Assembly: GCF_000002235.5 (NCBI RefSeq)
Contig: NW_022145607.1
Coordinates: 32,418,660-32,482,659 of the forward strand
Reading direction: 5' to 3'
DNA length: 64,000 bases
From: Strongylocentrotus purpuratus
Taxonomy: Eukaryota; Echinodermata; Echinoidea; Camarodonta; Strongylocentrotidae
The notes under the pieces are model-generated. The model saw only the letters and a list, made by a program, of their open reading frames with translations, searched no databases and had not been told where the DNA came from. Positions 35,401-50,400 of this stretch are shown one piece after another; positions within the stretch are counted from its first letter, which is position 1, and each line of letters begins with the position of its first letter. The translations under genes were made by a program, and so were the position numbers.

Positions 35401-38400
35401 GTAGATCAATGTCTTGCCAAAGGACATTAGTGACGCGACGGGACTTGAACCACGGACCTTGTGATCCACAGTCCGGTGACATATCCACTTGACCACGACA
35501 CCTCTATGAACTGTTTATATGGAACACAAATAATCTCCCTGTGCCACATGAATACATGGCATAGATACCAAAGGATTCAAGATTATTCAACTGTTTCCCA
35601 TGCAAGATTAATTTAAGATTAACCGTTATCTACGAAGCAGCAGACTGGATATTTCACCTGATTGTTTTCTTGTAGGACCCCCCATGATGCGTATCTTTCG
35701 CTCTGCGATTACAGGCTCTCCGTCCTCATTGCCGATGTTCTCTGGGACCAGGTCGATAGCCCACTGCTCCTCCAGCTCTGTCCTCGGAAAGTACAGTGGC
35801 AGCAGCTCACTGTATAGGTGCTACAAGGGACGACAATGAGAACAATATTAGAGAGGGAGAGTGGCAGCAACTATTTGCCTGAGAGGATTGACAGTAGAAG
35901 AGAAATACAGTCAAACTTGTGTAAAGCGACCGCCCAAGGGAAACAAAAAATGTGCTTGTTTTAATCAGGTGTTCTTTGTAGACAGGTGGTCACTAAAGCA
36001 GGTTTGACTGTACATGTAAAATGACCTAATTTAACAGGCCATATAATTCCTGACTATTCCTTAGGCTCTGTCCTCGGAAAGTACAGTGGCAGCAACTCAC
36101 TGTATAGGTGCTACAAGGGATGACAATATCAGAGAGGGATAGTGGCAGCCAGTATTTGCTTGAGAGGATGATAGCAGAAGAGAAATATACGCATGTGGAC
36201 AAAATGTAGCAGGGCAATCAACTTGCTGAATAATGGCTATAGGGATGATAATGATAGAAAAAATATGTCAAGACAGATGAATGTATTGGCAAATCATCTA
36301 ATTCAAAACTGTTCCTCTAAAGTTGTCTAGAGGGAAGTAAAAGGGGAGCGACTCACTGTAAAGTCGCTACAACATATGACAGCAAGAGTAAAATAACAAG
36401 ACAGGTATAAGAACCAGGGCCGGTATTCAATTCAATACTTACAATGAGTACGAAATTTACTAAGTAAATTACTAAGCTATAAAGAACTAAATACCTATCT
36501 CGTATTCAAATCGCATTTAAAGGCCCGGTCACACAGGGAGGACGCATGGGGAACGCACGGCCAGCGCATGGGAAATTTGCAATTTTGGCCAGTGCGTTGT
36601 CGTGCGCCCAACTTTTGACACCAAATGCATAGCGTGTTGCTAGCGCGCTGAGCGCATACAGGGCGCATACAGTACGCATACAGACCGTACCCAGAGCGCA
36701 CATGATAACAACTTCCACGAATGCACAGCGTGTTGCTAGCGCGCTGGACGAATGGTCCACGCATGCACCGCGTTCTACGACGCACGGCCAGCGCATTGGA
36801 AATCGGAAAAGGTCGTGTGCCTAACTTTTGTCATGATTTTGGAAAAGCTAGTGAGCTGACACAAAATGCACAGCGTGTAGCTAGCGCGCTGTGCGTATAC
36901 AGGACGTGTGCCCCGCGTATGTCTGGCGCTGGTCTAGCGCGCTCAACGCACGTCTGGCGTGCCTTTGGCGTGTACATTCATGCGTCGAGCTCCGCGCACA
37001 CTTTTGAGCATGCTCAAAAAATCCCGACGCACACAGCGAATGACGACGAATGCATAGCGTTGGTCCAGCGTTGGTCCAGCGCGCTCGACGAACGAGTAAC
37101 GAGTGATGACGCACGCCTAGCGAACGACAACGCACTGGCCAAAATTGGAAATTTTCCATGCGCCGGCCGTGCGTCCCGCATGCGTCCCCTCTGTGTGACC
37201 GGGCCTTTAGACTTACATACGTAAGACAAAATCTGAGTAAAATACTTACTGATAAGCAATATGACATTACATGGTCAATCATAAGGCGCCACGGATTTAT
37301 TCAACTGGCATTCGGAATGCATGTAGAATGCCCTATTCAGAATCTATTGTTCTGTTAATCCGCATTCCAGAATGTACCTAGAATGTACCTAGAATGCGGT
37401 ACTTAACGACTTAATTGGCGCATTGTGGGTGCATTCTGGAATGCTCCATGAATAGGCCATCCAAACGAAGGCGAGATCGATCGGCAGCGACTACCTTCTT
37501 GATATTGCGTGCCGGAAGAGTTTCGATATAGAATGCACCATAAGAATTGATAGAAATCAACAGATATTTAATTAGTTTCGCTTCTGTCTCTCCCGCGATC
37601 GGTCGCTCTTTGCATTTCTCGAGCACAGGTGATAATGGACTTACTTTGATTTCTTTCCGACGGCTTAATTTTTGTCATAAACTCCGGTAACATCAGCGAT
37701 ATTTAATTGTTTTCGCTTCTAGCTCTCTTTCTCTCACTATTTATTTCTCAAGTGTCGGAGATATTGTAATTGATTTTCTTTCTTTTCTTCAGCTTATTAA
37801 AGATGGTGAAAAGAGTAGAAGAAAGATTGAGAAAGAATGAAGACAGATTTATTATGACATTCCCGCGAGGCCGCCACAAATATGTCCTGAGTCGGCGCTC
37901 TCAGAACAAAGGCGCGTAACAGTGTCAAATATACGCGGTGTTTTGAAACGTTGGTGTTGATTGACACGATGCCTCATTAAAGATGGTAAAAAGAGTAGAA
38001 GAAAGATTGAGAAAAAATGAAGAAAATATTTTGCATGAAAATGTGGATGAATCTGAATGATCAAAATGAGAGGAAGAAAGAGGATGCAAGAGATGGTGGG
38101 TGTTGAAAGAACGGAGGACTAATGAAATGATACATTCAGATAAAAAGCGAGAGTGGATATTTGTGGTGATTACCATCTTATTTTAAAACTTTTTAGGGGG
38201 CAGGGATGGGGGGGGGGGGGGTCCGTCTTTTTTTTGGCCAGGGAGGAAGCAGCCTGGCCCCGTTGCCCCCCCCCCCCCCCTCTCCATGAGTCTGCGCATG
38301 AAGGAAAGAACATGCTTTAATGTAAACCTATGAAGTATGTTGTTTCATGTACCCTTAAGTACTTAGCCAAAAGTTTGAACTGAATGCCAACATTGGCCAA

Positions 38401-41400
38401 GTATTTTATCTACCAGTAAGTGGAAAACCAAGTAATATACTTATATTTCAAACTTAAGTATTGAATTGAATACTGGCCCTGTGCTTTTGCTTTCAGTTTG
38501 CTGCTTCAAACAATCCATTACATAAACATTCCATTATTGTGAAGGATTTTTATATAATTACTCTTAAGGTTAAAGACCAGTATTGGAGACGCCCCAATTT
38601 CAAAAAATAAAATGGAAGCTCTCATTACCAATCATGTGAAAGAATATGTTTTGACTAATTCATGATGATTAAAAATTTGCCGGGAAACCGCCTACTAATT
38701 GATATATTTGGTAAATTATTATATCTATTTGACTGTGAGAGATATAGGGTAGTCCCATATACATCTTTCTGTGTATAGAGCTTGTAACTTTACAAAGAAT
38801 GGGCCAAATTTCTTATCATTTTGATGATTCCAGAACCTTGCAGATGCTAGATGCTAGATGATCAACCTTTTCTGATCGATTCCACAACGTTTCTTTCACA
38901 ATGCAATCACATGACCATAACTGGTCTTTACCTTTAAAAAGCAGTTTCACCGAGAGTACTCAATCTTTTATGTACATGTACATTATAAACCCAAGCATCA
39001 AATTGCACTTCATGTTTGATGTACTGTACCTGAGCTTATACTTAAAGGGATAGTTGAGTTCTGTTGCAGAGGGCGCTACACAAAATATTTTTTTTGTGAG
39101 ATAATCAAAAACTGAGTGTCAAATATGAAAGAACATAATATTTAAATGACAAAATCAACTTTGTTTGATAAAAATATAACAATTTCTAATGCTTGTGTAC
39201 CACCACAAATATTAGATATTTTGAAAAATTTGAAAAAACTGTTGACAAAAACGAAATAACGCCCTTTACGTCGTATTTCAGCCAATGCCGATGTTAGCTT
39301 TTTTGTTGGCATTTTCGTGTTGATTATATTACCCACAATTAGCCAGCTCATGTATTGTTATTTTTAATGAAATAATTAATCAACAGTCACCGTGTTTTTT
39401 TTTAAGGTGGAGATGAATTGGTATGATCGTATTGGCTAAATTTCACACATTTTGGGGTCTAAAATTACCTTATAAATGTCATAGATAAGAATAAGAGCAA
39501 TAACCATGCACTTTGAAGGCATTTGCGGTCTGAAAACAGAACTCAACTATCCCTTTAAACTTTAAGTGTCATGTTGCTTATTATTTTTTTACTCATCTAA
39601 CATGTAATTATTTAATGCACTTACCAGTAGGCCTTCATTCTGCCATTATTTTCATTGATATTAAAGGTACAATGTTCAATGTTTCAAAATACAACTCAGA
39701 AAAAGAGCAACATAAAAGAATACAATCTTACCTTATTCAAATTTGAAGAAAAAAAAAGTTTAGTGACAACTCTCATAATCCCAACTCCTCTTATTAAAGG
39801 TATAGACCAGTTCTGGTCATGCGATTGCATTGTGAAAGAAACGTTGTGGAATCGATCAGAAAAGGTTGATCATTTAGCATATAAGTATTGGTGTGTACTG
39901 CAAGGTTCTGGAATCATCAAAATGATAAGAAATTTGGCCCAGTCTTGGTAAGGTTACAAGCACTGTACACAGAAAGATGTATATGGGACTATGCAATATT
40001 TATCCAGGCCAGATTGATATGATAATTTACCAAATATATCAATTAGTAGGCGGTTTCCCGTCAATAAGAGCTTCCATTTCATAATTTGAAATGGAGGCGT
40101 TTCCAAAACTGGTCTTTACCTTTAAAGTTACGTCTACAAGGAAAAATAAATGTTCTGTGACTCTTCACAATTCTTACCTCGTCAACTCCCATCATCGTCA
40201 ATACAATGGTTTCAAAAGATTCCCCATGCTTCTCTAGAAATCTTCTGATCGTTCCTGAAAGGGGAAACGAAAGGCGATGTACAAAATACATCCATCATTA
40301 TAAATATACTGCTTGACAACTGTACTCGGAAGGCTGGCCCCTCAACTATCACCCTAGAGGGCCTAGACAAATGGCTCCTAGGCCTAGGATTACTATCCCT
40401 TGGGAGGAGGGGGGGGGGGGGAACTTCCCCAAATGTTAGTTTCATGTTCCCCAAGGACAATTACCCTCATGAACAATTTATTTTGAGGACAATTATTATT
40501 AAGACAATTATCAGAATGTTATGCCAAGGAAACCTACTGTACCTCTTCCTAATTTACTCCTGAAGAACTACCCCTGGGGGTGTTTCACAAAGATCCTAAT
40601 GGTCAAACTTAACTCTAAGTTGGACTTAACAGTTATGTAAAGCCGTTAGCATCTGTGAAAATATTTTGTAAAACCTGTTTTTTTTTCTTCTAACTTCACT
40701 GTCAGACACTATTGAGTGATTGACTGACTTCTTTATTTCCTTTGGTAATAACATACATAAAATAAGCTGTAGAGGGTACAGTACATGAGCATTTGATTAC
40801 CGGTACATAAATAACCTCCTTTTTGTAAAGGCCAAAATTAAACTGACTGAATCTTTGCGCATCACAACTAACAGTCGTTATTTTCCCACAAAAAGACTTT
40901 GTTAAGCCCTTTTGTTTTGAGGGAAGTTAAAATTAGGAGTAGTATCTTTCAAATGCCTTTGGAATTTAACCTTTTCATTTATTGGGCCTGCAAATGAAAC
41001 ATAGGGATCCGTAACTTTGCCTCAGATTCTGAAACAAAATCCTGGATTTAGCTCATGCTCCAATGATAATTATAAACATTTAGGTCAGTCAGGAACTCCA
41101 TGACTTTTACAAGCCGATCGCCTGTCTGATTAGTGATTATCAAGATATTTATGATTGGAAATCGAAACCAAATATTGCGTTTTCATAACACTACAGTCTA
41201 TTGGGGAAAACGAGTATGGTAAAACCGATCACTCAAAGATTGTTATTTTTTGGAGGCACTTACCAGTATTAATCATTGTGAAGCGCGATTTCTTTTTTAG
41301 GGCTTCAATATTACACCATATTACAGACACCGATAAAGTACATGTAGGGCCATGCATGCATCTCAGATTTAACATTGTTAAAGCTTATCTGCCATAGTTT

Positions 41401-44400
41401 ACAGGAGGGATTAGACCTCCCTACAAGGTCACTGGACAGGTGGTTATCTCATCAACTCAGCTCTCAGTTAACATAAGAAAAAGAGGATCATGGGGGACAA
41501 ATGGTCACCGATTAGGCATGGTTTGTTATATAGAGGGCGCAAGTAGCTACAAGTAGTGCAGTGGGCCTTTAAACGACGCCTTTAAGACCCTTCTGGCTCC
41601 TAACAGACGATATGCTTCCGTGTGAACTTACTCAGAGCTATGTGAGCGCCCTCCTCAGGGGGATAGTTCCGTCTCACCGTGTGAATTGCACAAAACGCCA
41701 CTGATGTGATTTTCTGCTCCCTACAGAGGAAACGCAAAACAAAGTTGTACAGTTGTTACAGCACCATTTGAGGATGATTTTTGTAGAGGAAAATGGAAAT
41801 GTAAAACAAAGTCGTTACTGCATCATTTACGGATGATTTTTGTGTTGGTAGTGGTAATAAGAGGATCGACGCATCAAAATCTTATTAACCAAATAAGTAA
41901 ACACATGGATTCAATGGGACTACATCTCAAAACGCCGAAAGGCAGTTCCTTATCCATTTTGTTCAAACCTGTTCAAAATGTGTTTACAATCGGAAAAGAT
42001 TCAATATCGTCACTTAAGCAAGAGAATCACAAGTTTCTTGGCTCGTTGGTAACATTCGAACAAACTTCCAACAAAACATGCGACTATCTTTTAATCAAAA
42101 TTAAGAATGGTATGATGGAAAACATTGAATCTTCTCTGATTTTTAACAAGTTTAAGTTGAAGGTACTTTGTCTCATATTTCAAGGAAACTTAAAGCAGAT
42201 GACACTGCCAACCACTGTCTCAAGTCTTAACCCCGCCCCCCCCCCCCCCACTCCGGGAATGGAGGGACCGCATTCATGTTCCTAAAATCTCACATAAAGG
42301 GGTTCTTTTCACGCAGCAATGTCCTGCTCTTAATACACAAAAAATCGGCCCATATTGACTTTACACACCAGACTTAGGGAGGTGCTTTCAAAGGGAGGGG
42401 ACATGCATACAGTTACACATACCCTAAATAACACTGAGTGGGAGGGGGGGGGGGGGGGTCTTAACGTACAACTAGAAAGAGAAAGTAAATGGACCAAAAA
42501 GAAGTCCACATGCTATTAGTTGTCCAACCTTCTTAGAAATGGACGCTAGACGTCACCAGGGCTTTTTCTCTTTTCTACTTTTACTTTTCTTTCTTTTCTA
42601 GTATCTATACAAGTGTATTTACATGTACATGTACTTCAAACTTTCTTTGTTAATAATCATGATTGTTAACAGTGATATTGAAACAAAAATAATTGAAATA
42701 ATATTCATCAGTGTAACATGCTTGATGGTTGATTACATGTTTCAGTTTCATATTTAGTTAGTTTTTATTCACCCAAACTCATGTAGATATTACACCTTTA
42801 TACAACTGGTGATGGCAGAGTGTGCATACTAAAATAAAAAACAAATCTTTAAAGGTAAAGACCAGTATTGGTAACGCCCCAATTTCAAAAAATGAAATGG
42901 AAGCTCTCATTACCAATCATGTGAAAGAATATGTTTTGACTAATACATGATGATAAAAAATTTGCCGGGAAACCGCCTACTAATTCATATATTTGGTAAA
43001 TTTATCTCTCTCATGGTCGTGTGAGAGAGATAGGGTAGTCCCATATACATCTTTCTGTGTATAGTGCTTGTAACTTTACGAAGAATGGGCCAAATTTCTT
43101 ATCATTTTGATGATTCCAGAACCTTGCAGATGCTAGATGCTAGATGATCAACCTTTTCTGATCGATTCCACAACGTTTCTTTCACAATGCAATCGCATGA
43201 CCATTACTGGTCTTTACCTTTAACAACAACAAAAGGAAGAGAGAGAGGGAATAAAGGAGACAGAGCCATGCTAATTAACTTGGATGTGTTGGTACATGGG
43301 TTTTGTATATACATGTACATTGGCATTATTATGCTAAACATATTAGAAACATTCAGGTTTATCAAGCAAATTATGAGCAAAATTAATTTAGTATGAAGCT
43401 CATGATATCAAAATAAGATTTTAAAATGTATATATATAATTGTGAGAAGGGGTAAGTTTTTTTTCCACCCCCCCCCCCCCCACCCTCTTATCTCATTCTG
43501 TGTTAAATTTAAAAATGCTCCACATTACCAACAATGATGGCAAAACATGGTTATTAAAACTCAACATGCTTTTAAACTCTTGAAAATGAGATACATTTAC
43601 ATGTATGTTTACAAACGATATAGTTATGATGCACAGTGTTGAGAAATACCACAATCGTTTTGCCTTTTCAGGAAGGAACTTTTCTTCTCAATTACATACC
43701 TTTCCTGGTGGTTGAAATGAAAGTCCAAAACATAGACTAATTACAAAAATACATGTAAATAGAAATCCTTGTATCTAGATACCCAGTAGCACTATATGTA
43801 CCAAGGAGTAAAGTCCATATTTATAGTGATTATCCACTTAAATACTTTATTGATACATATTCCATTCTAAATGATAACAGATTTCAAGGAAGAATACACT
43901 TGAAGACAGGAATGTTGTATTTTTCTATACATATCACCCAAATCACAATGTCGTGTTTTCCCAGGACATAAAATACATAATTTGGGTTTTCTGTTGTATG
44001 CAGAAAACCTAAATTATGTATTCTTTCATCAATATTTCTCTTCAAACACATTTCGCTCTGAGAAATCTTTGCAGAAAAGTGTCTAAATTGACATCCTCTT
44101 TCACACTATGACAAAATTTCAGTAAAATTTTTGACAAATTTGGGGCTCCCAACACTTTAGAGGGGCTTTAAAAATATTTTGCTTCAGAGTAACAGGATAA
44201 ATAGTTTCATGTAGTGTAGAGACCTGGTTAGACTACACTACATGTACATGACCTAAAAGGAAATAACTGAATCTAACATTTAGCAGTGAACTTTGGAATG
44301 GTGACATTAAAAGTACAAACTTGTGTTTCCTGTTAATAAATGGAAAGGACAAATATGGCAACAAGGCTATTAAATATTTTTGAAAATTGCTTTCAATTTG

Positions 44401-47400
44401 AGTGCTCACATGAATAATCTCAAAGGGGAAATCCACCCTGATATTATCTTGGTTTTAATAAAAAATGAGAGAAACAGGCCAGTGAAAATTTGAGCAAAAG
44501 CCGGATTAGAAAAAAAATCATGAATTTTTGAAAGTGCAAGCTATCAAACAAAAACTTGCAACTCTGAGATGTGTCTTGCAAGGTCCCTTCTTATTTTCCT
44601 TGTACTAAAAAACATCAATAAATAATAAATTTCCAAATTCCAATCATACATTCACCTGAATATAATTATTGCAAATATGTTTTTATACAACCCCTGTTTG
44701 AAACAAATCTATTGTCATCAATAACTAAGAAAATTAAAGTTAATGAAATTTTCTGTGCAGAGCAAATTGGACAGGAGCTCGCAAGATACATGTATGTCAC
44801 TGTGTTTCACTCGTGACAATATAAAAAATTCACAACTTTCCTATTATTTCAACCGGATATTGCTCAAATTTTTCACCAAAAAAATACTCTTATTTTTCTA
44901 CTCGTATTACAACCAACTTAATATCAGAGTGAAATTCCCCTTTAAGTGAAAATTGTACTAAAGTACTGTATGTAAGGGTCTAGAGCATGTGTAATTATAA
45001 GTGAAAAAATTTCCTTTTCTGACACAAAATTTAATTACAGTTAAGCTCTCATTACTACATGTATACTCATGTAAAAGTAACACCAATATTCCATGCTTTT
45101 TCATTTATAATGCAAGGTTTGAGCCTAACATAATTCTGGCGCACATGGACCCCAGAATTACACTCTGATTTTAAAGATTTTAAACAGCAAACCACTTAGA
45201 ATTATTAAAGTAACAGAAATCTATATATGCACAGATCATACAGACCACCACATACATGTACCATAAATTAAACACCTTGTTATTTATACATTGAACTTAT
45301 TGGATGAGGTGTTTTTTACTTTTTGTTAGTTTTCTGCTTACACTTCTTTTTAAGTCGAATCAGAGCAGGGTTTAAAAGAAGTGCCAAATGGTGTTTGAAC
45401 TAAGTTTGCAGTTCTTGCATTTTTGTTTCAAAAACATGTCGGTGCCACCTAGTGTCCTCGAGTGAATAATTCATCCTCAGTTGAACATACCTTGTCCCTC
45501 GGATAGGACTTACAGATGTAAGTCTCATGGATCTTTGCTTTCTTATCCATCAAAATAGAAGACACAGGCTTTTTTAAAAGTTCTTCTTCTTCATTTTACA
45601 TAAATTGTAAAGTAAGTGAAACATATTTTATACATTGCAGATGATAACGATTACTCTGTATTTGCATTGTTATGATATATGAATGTTTATTTGCTTCGAT
45701 TGTATTTTTATGAAAATGAAAAAAATGAATGATTGCTTTATGCAGGTGATCACAAAAGCTGTTATCAATGAAAAAACATTAAATTTATTCATGAGGTTAA
45801 ATCTCAGTTTGAATCTCAGCTCGGTTTCACAACTTTACTCTTACAAAGAGTTGATATCAATCGCAACTACTGTATGTACATAAGAGATAGGAGACTGCAA
45901 ACTTGCGATTGATTGGAGGACTTGGGATTGATTTGGATCGATCGTAACTCATAGCTTACTTTGCAAGGAGCAGTGCATTCCTGTAGCAGTTATAGAGGGC
46001 GCTCTCTGCGGCTGTCCTGTATCGGATGTTGTAACGAGGGCCGACCGTGTGGATGATATACCTGCAGGGCAGCTGGTAGCCCTTGGTGAGCTTGGCATCA
46101 CCCGTCCGACAAACTTTGGTTTCAGAGAGAGAAAGGGTAAGAACTTTAGTATAATAATAATAACAAAAGTAGTTCAGTTCTTGTATAGCGCATAATACGT
46201 TATGAAATAACATCTCTATGCGCTTCCCAAGAGCTTTGAAATTTATTACCCTAGCTTTAGCTCTGGCCGCCTTATCAGCGCACATTGCATTTCAAGGAAT
46301 AATCCTACCAACAAATGTAGATCAATGTCTAGCCAAAGGACATTAGTTCAAGGCGGGACTCAAACCGCGGACCTTGTGATCGACAATCCGGTGACGTATC
46401 CACTCGACCACAACACCTCTACGTAAAGTATCTGGCGTGATTAAAACGCTCTGGTGACATTAGCCAATTTTTGTAATGTAATCAAATCTAATGCCTAAGT
46501 CTTCGCTTAGTGCCTCATTACAAATTATTTCATTTACCTGCTACAAATAAATGTAGTTAAACAGTAAAAAATTCTGATTTATACATTAGTTGTTGCTAGG
46601 TAGGACAAACAAAATGGTTTGCCCTGCCTAATCACACATAATATTATTACTATTGAAATACATATACTTCTTTGTACAATGGTCATAAGGCTTGTTGTTT
46701 GGGGAGGGAAAATGCAGCCAATGACGGGCATTAGGCATTAAAAAAAAGAAGATGTTGTATTGCCCTTTGCAACCGACCGAGAAATCTTGAAATCTATGGT
46801 CGGCTTTTTAAAAAAGTTTTTTTATTTCATTACCTTTTTTTTAGGGGAAAAATGTTTAATGAATTAAAAAAATATGTCTTAAAGCATTCAAAACTGAGAA
46901 ATATCAGCCCAAAGTGGGAGTAAAAAAAAAATATTTCAAAAAATAATTATAAAAATAAAAAGATGTTTTGGCACCTAAAGGGCAATACAACATCTTTACT
47001 TTATACATGTACATGTAGACCTTACTGTAATATATCTGTTGGTCCCTACATGTGATGACATAAATGTAGGGACACTGATTTTCCATTTCAAAAAATGGCC
47101 TTTTCCGTTTCAGAAAATCTGGAATTCCGTTTTGCCATAGACTTTGAACACATAAAAAAACTAAAATTCTGTTTACATAAGATTTTCATTAAAACTTGAA
47201 CTTGTAGGGTACAAATGTTCTGTTAAAGCCGCTACCTTTGACAAGCCACTGATAACTACTCAAAAACATATGGACGGGACTGGATAAACTTGATGCAAAA
47301 TACTAGTGAAAATATAGACCCCTAGGGTCTAGACTAGACCTACGAAAAATTATCAAATGTTTAGATTTACCAACTTCAAATTCAAACTTAGACAAGCAGA

Positions 47401-50400
47401 CTAAAGTTAGCGGAATGTGTCAAAACACGATACAGTACTACCGACGTTGACGAAAACATTTCAGTCTTGGCTGTCATGTCAGCAATCAATCGATTTTAGG
47501 CGCACATGCCAGCGTGTGTACAATGTGTAAAATATTGCCGCACTTAGCGTCCGCTGCTGGCATGTGTGTGCCTAGTATTACGTCTACGTAATAGCGCCCC
47601 CTAACGATCTCTATTGGTCCAGCGAAACAAATGGCAGCACCCTGTCTCCTAAGAATCTGACGAATATCGCTAAATATTCGGAATTATTAACCATGATTTT
47701 GGGCCTGATATTTTTTCACTGCATAACGAGTCACAAAAATAGTGTTTTACAATTTTCTTCTTGAAAAATGAAAAGATTTGAGGTAAAAGGGGTTTTTCCG
47801 CGATTTTCCGTTCGAAATTGCATTTTCCGTTTCAAATGGTCATTTCCGTGAATTCCGTTCGTTTTCCGTGATCGCGGAAAATCAGTGTCCCTATAAATGG
47901 TACCCTGGGGTACCAAAACAAATTCGGCCATTTTGTTGAATTATTTTTTTTTTTTTAAGGCTGCATGTACCCTGGGTTACCAAAAAGTGGGAAATTATTT
48001 TTGTGTGATTTTTTCAACCTTCAATTGTGTCCAATGTTCTTGTAAAAAATCCTTTAAGTCCTGTATTTCTAAAATTCATTGTTGTTATGAGTAATTATTC
48101 TATTATTGATATCATTTCATGCTGTTATGATACACCCTGTATTATTATTGTGGTATAATTAAAATTATTAATTATAAATGAAAGTTCTATTTTGTGTTAT
48201 GATGCTATCTGTGTACAGCAGTCATGATAATCTCATGTGTTGTGAATAAACAAATTTTCCAATTGAATAATAAAAATGAAAATCACATTATGAAGTGGTA
48301 TTATCTTTTATTTTTTTTACGAGATCGAGCTCTTTCAACTTTCTCGGCCCTTGTAATCTTCCCTCTTTTACGTCCTTTCCCTTTCAGTAAATCCCCGTAT
48401 CCACCATCACCTTCCACCCATGGCATTTTCAAAGTTTGAAAGTTTGACAGTAACGCGCGCGTTAACTATGTCGATGATGCGATGTTTGTTTGTTGTTGTT
48501 TTTTCGAAAGAGTATACAGGTACGGTACGTACATGCAATAACATCAAGTTCTAAAATAGCCGCAGGTCGGGACCGGACGCCGGAGCTAGCTAGCACTATA
48601 GTGTGCGATAGCCACCGTAGTGCGCTTGTGATCGTGAGCGAGCGCTATAGCGCGAGCAGTGCATGCATGCACACCATGCATAGTATACACCATAGAGATA
48701 CCACGGAACTATGTACACGCACTCCATACATTGTACTCGAGTGGACGCGAGATGGCGCTACACAACGCGGTACCCCGGGGTACTACGGTACCCCGGGGTA
48801 ACGCGTGGTGCATCATGTAGGTAATAAATATAAGCCCTGCCTCATGTACATGTACCGTAAGGCTTCTGCTAGGACTGCATTGCATTTTGAAGTCCCTGAT
48901 GAGATGATATTGTCATCCCCAGATGTCACAAAATGTCATAAATCGATTTCACTTCATTATTTTACAACAGTTGTAATCATCTCTAAAATCAGCTAACATA
49001 GCATTTTTGTCCAAACTAAAAACACATATTGTTTGAAGGCAAATGCATAGTAACAAAACTCTATACCCTGTATTTCATTTTCCTAATATCACACAAATTT
49101 TATATTACTGAATTATCATACAGCCCTAGCATCAGCATATAAATAGATAAGGTGGTTATTTTACCTGACTGCTAAGAAAGCATAACGTCGGTGGGTGACA
49201 AAACCTTGTATCTCAAAAATCATGAATTTTCAGGAGAGCAAAAAAACCTTTCCTGTCTCCATAGATTTAGTGCTGTGACACCGTCCTTTGTGTGGAATTT
49301 GTGAAAAAAACCGAGACAGGGGGCGTTCCATGGATTTATCAGGTGGTGTCGTAGGCCATTAGGTACACAATTATGCAAAAAATTCAAAATCTCAAAAACT
49401 TGAGATACGAGGTTTTGTCACTCCACCGACGATAAATGCTTGTAAGTAAGCAACCAGACAGCCGACGGCTTTGGGTCCTCTCCGAGGGACCTGGTAATGA
49501 GGATTAATGCCTTACCAAAGGGCACTAGTGCATCGTCTTGGTTTCGAACCCGGGTCACCGGATTACGAGATCACTGCTCTACCATGCATCATAAAAAAAG
49601 AATGTGGTTCAAAATTTCTGGAGATCAACTTACTTCTGAACGACGTCTGGATTTCTTGCACGAGGTCTTGGCCTGCTCGAGAGAAGATCTTATTTGTGAG
49701 GGGGCATGGCTCTGTTAACGATTCATTTGTGGGATGTACGATGGCAATGGAGTCCAAACTACAAATGTCTCCTTCCCTGGAAAGTAAGCAATTACGACAA
49801 GTACAGAAGGAATTGGATGAGAATTTTCTGAGCAATCTTGGAATTCTTGTAATTAATGCAAGTACCCTTTGAGGAGAATTAGCTTCTGGGTGTAACTCTA
49901 CTAAAGACTTGGGTGGATATATGATATGATGGCAACAGAGTCCAAACTACGGATATCTTGTTCCTTGGAAATGCACTTTAAAACTTTTTTTTTAAATAGT
50001 TAAAAAAACAGAAAATTCTAAAATGACAACTATCCATTTAAGACTTACAATTTCCATCAATATCAGCTACACATTTCACAGGAAAGAAATATTTAATGCT
50101 ATCAATAAAAGAAAATAGGATTCTAGATTATAAAGCTACATAGAAAGTGACTTCAGTGATTTATTCAATATATATTAATCACTCATTCATAAATCATTTT
50201 TTAGTTATGTTTTTCTTTTCCTTTTTTTCCTTCTAAATTTGTAATGTATTTATTAATTTATTTGTTTGTTTCATGGGATCATTTCAATATGTGGCTGTAG
50301 TTAATTGTATGTACAATGGCCTAACATAAACAAATACACCTGGCAACAGACTGGCCGGCTATTTAAAGGCGCACAATCCTGCTAGTGTAGTTATCGGTGC

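Noticed and set aside
36495-37282. Overlapping frames of 96-167 codons on both strands
   Set aside because: They lie inside the CpG-rich foldback element, where stop codons are rare by composition; no protein family resemblance.
49440-49588. Possible tRNA gene (A and B boxes on the minus strand)
   Set aside because: Followed by a SINE body, with a related copy at 28307-28435; no complete cloverleaf could be drawn by eye.
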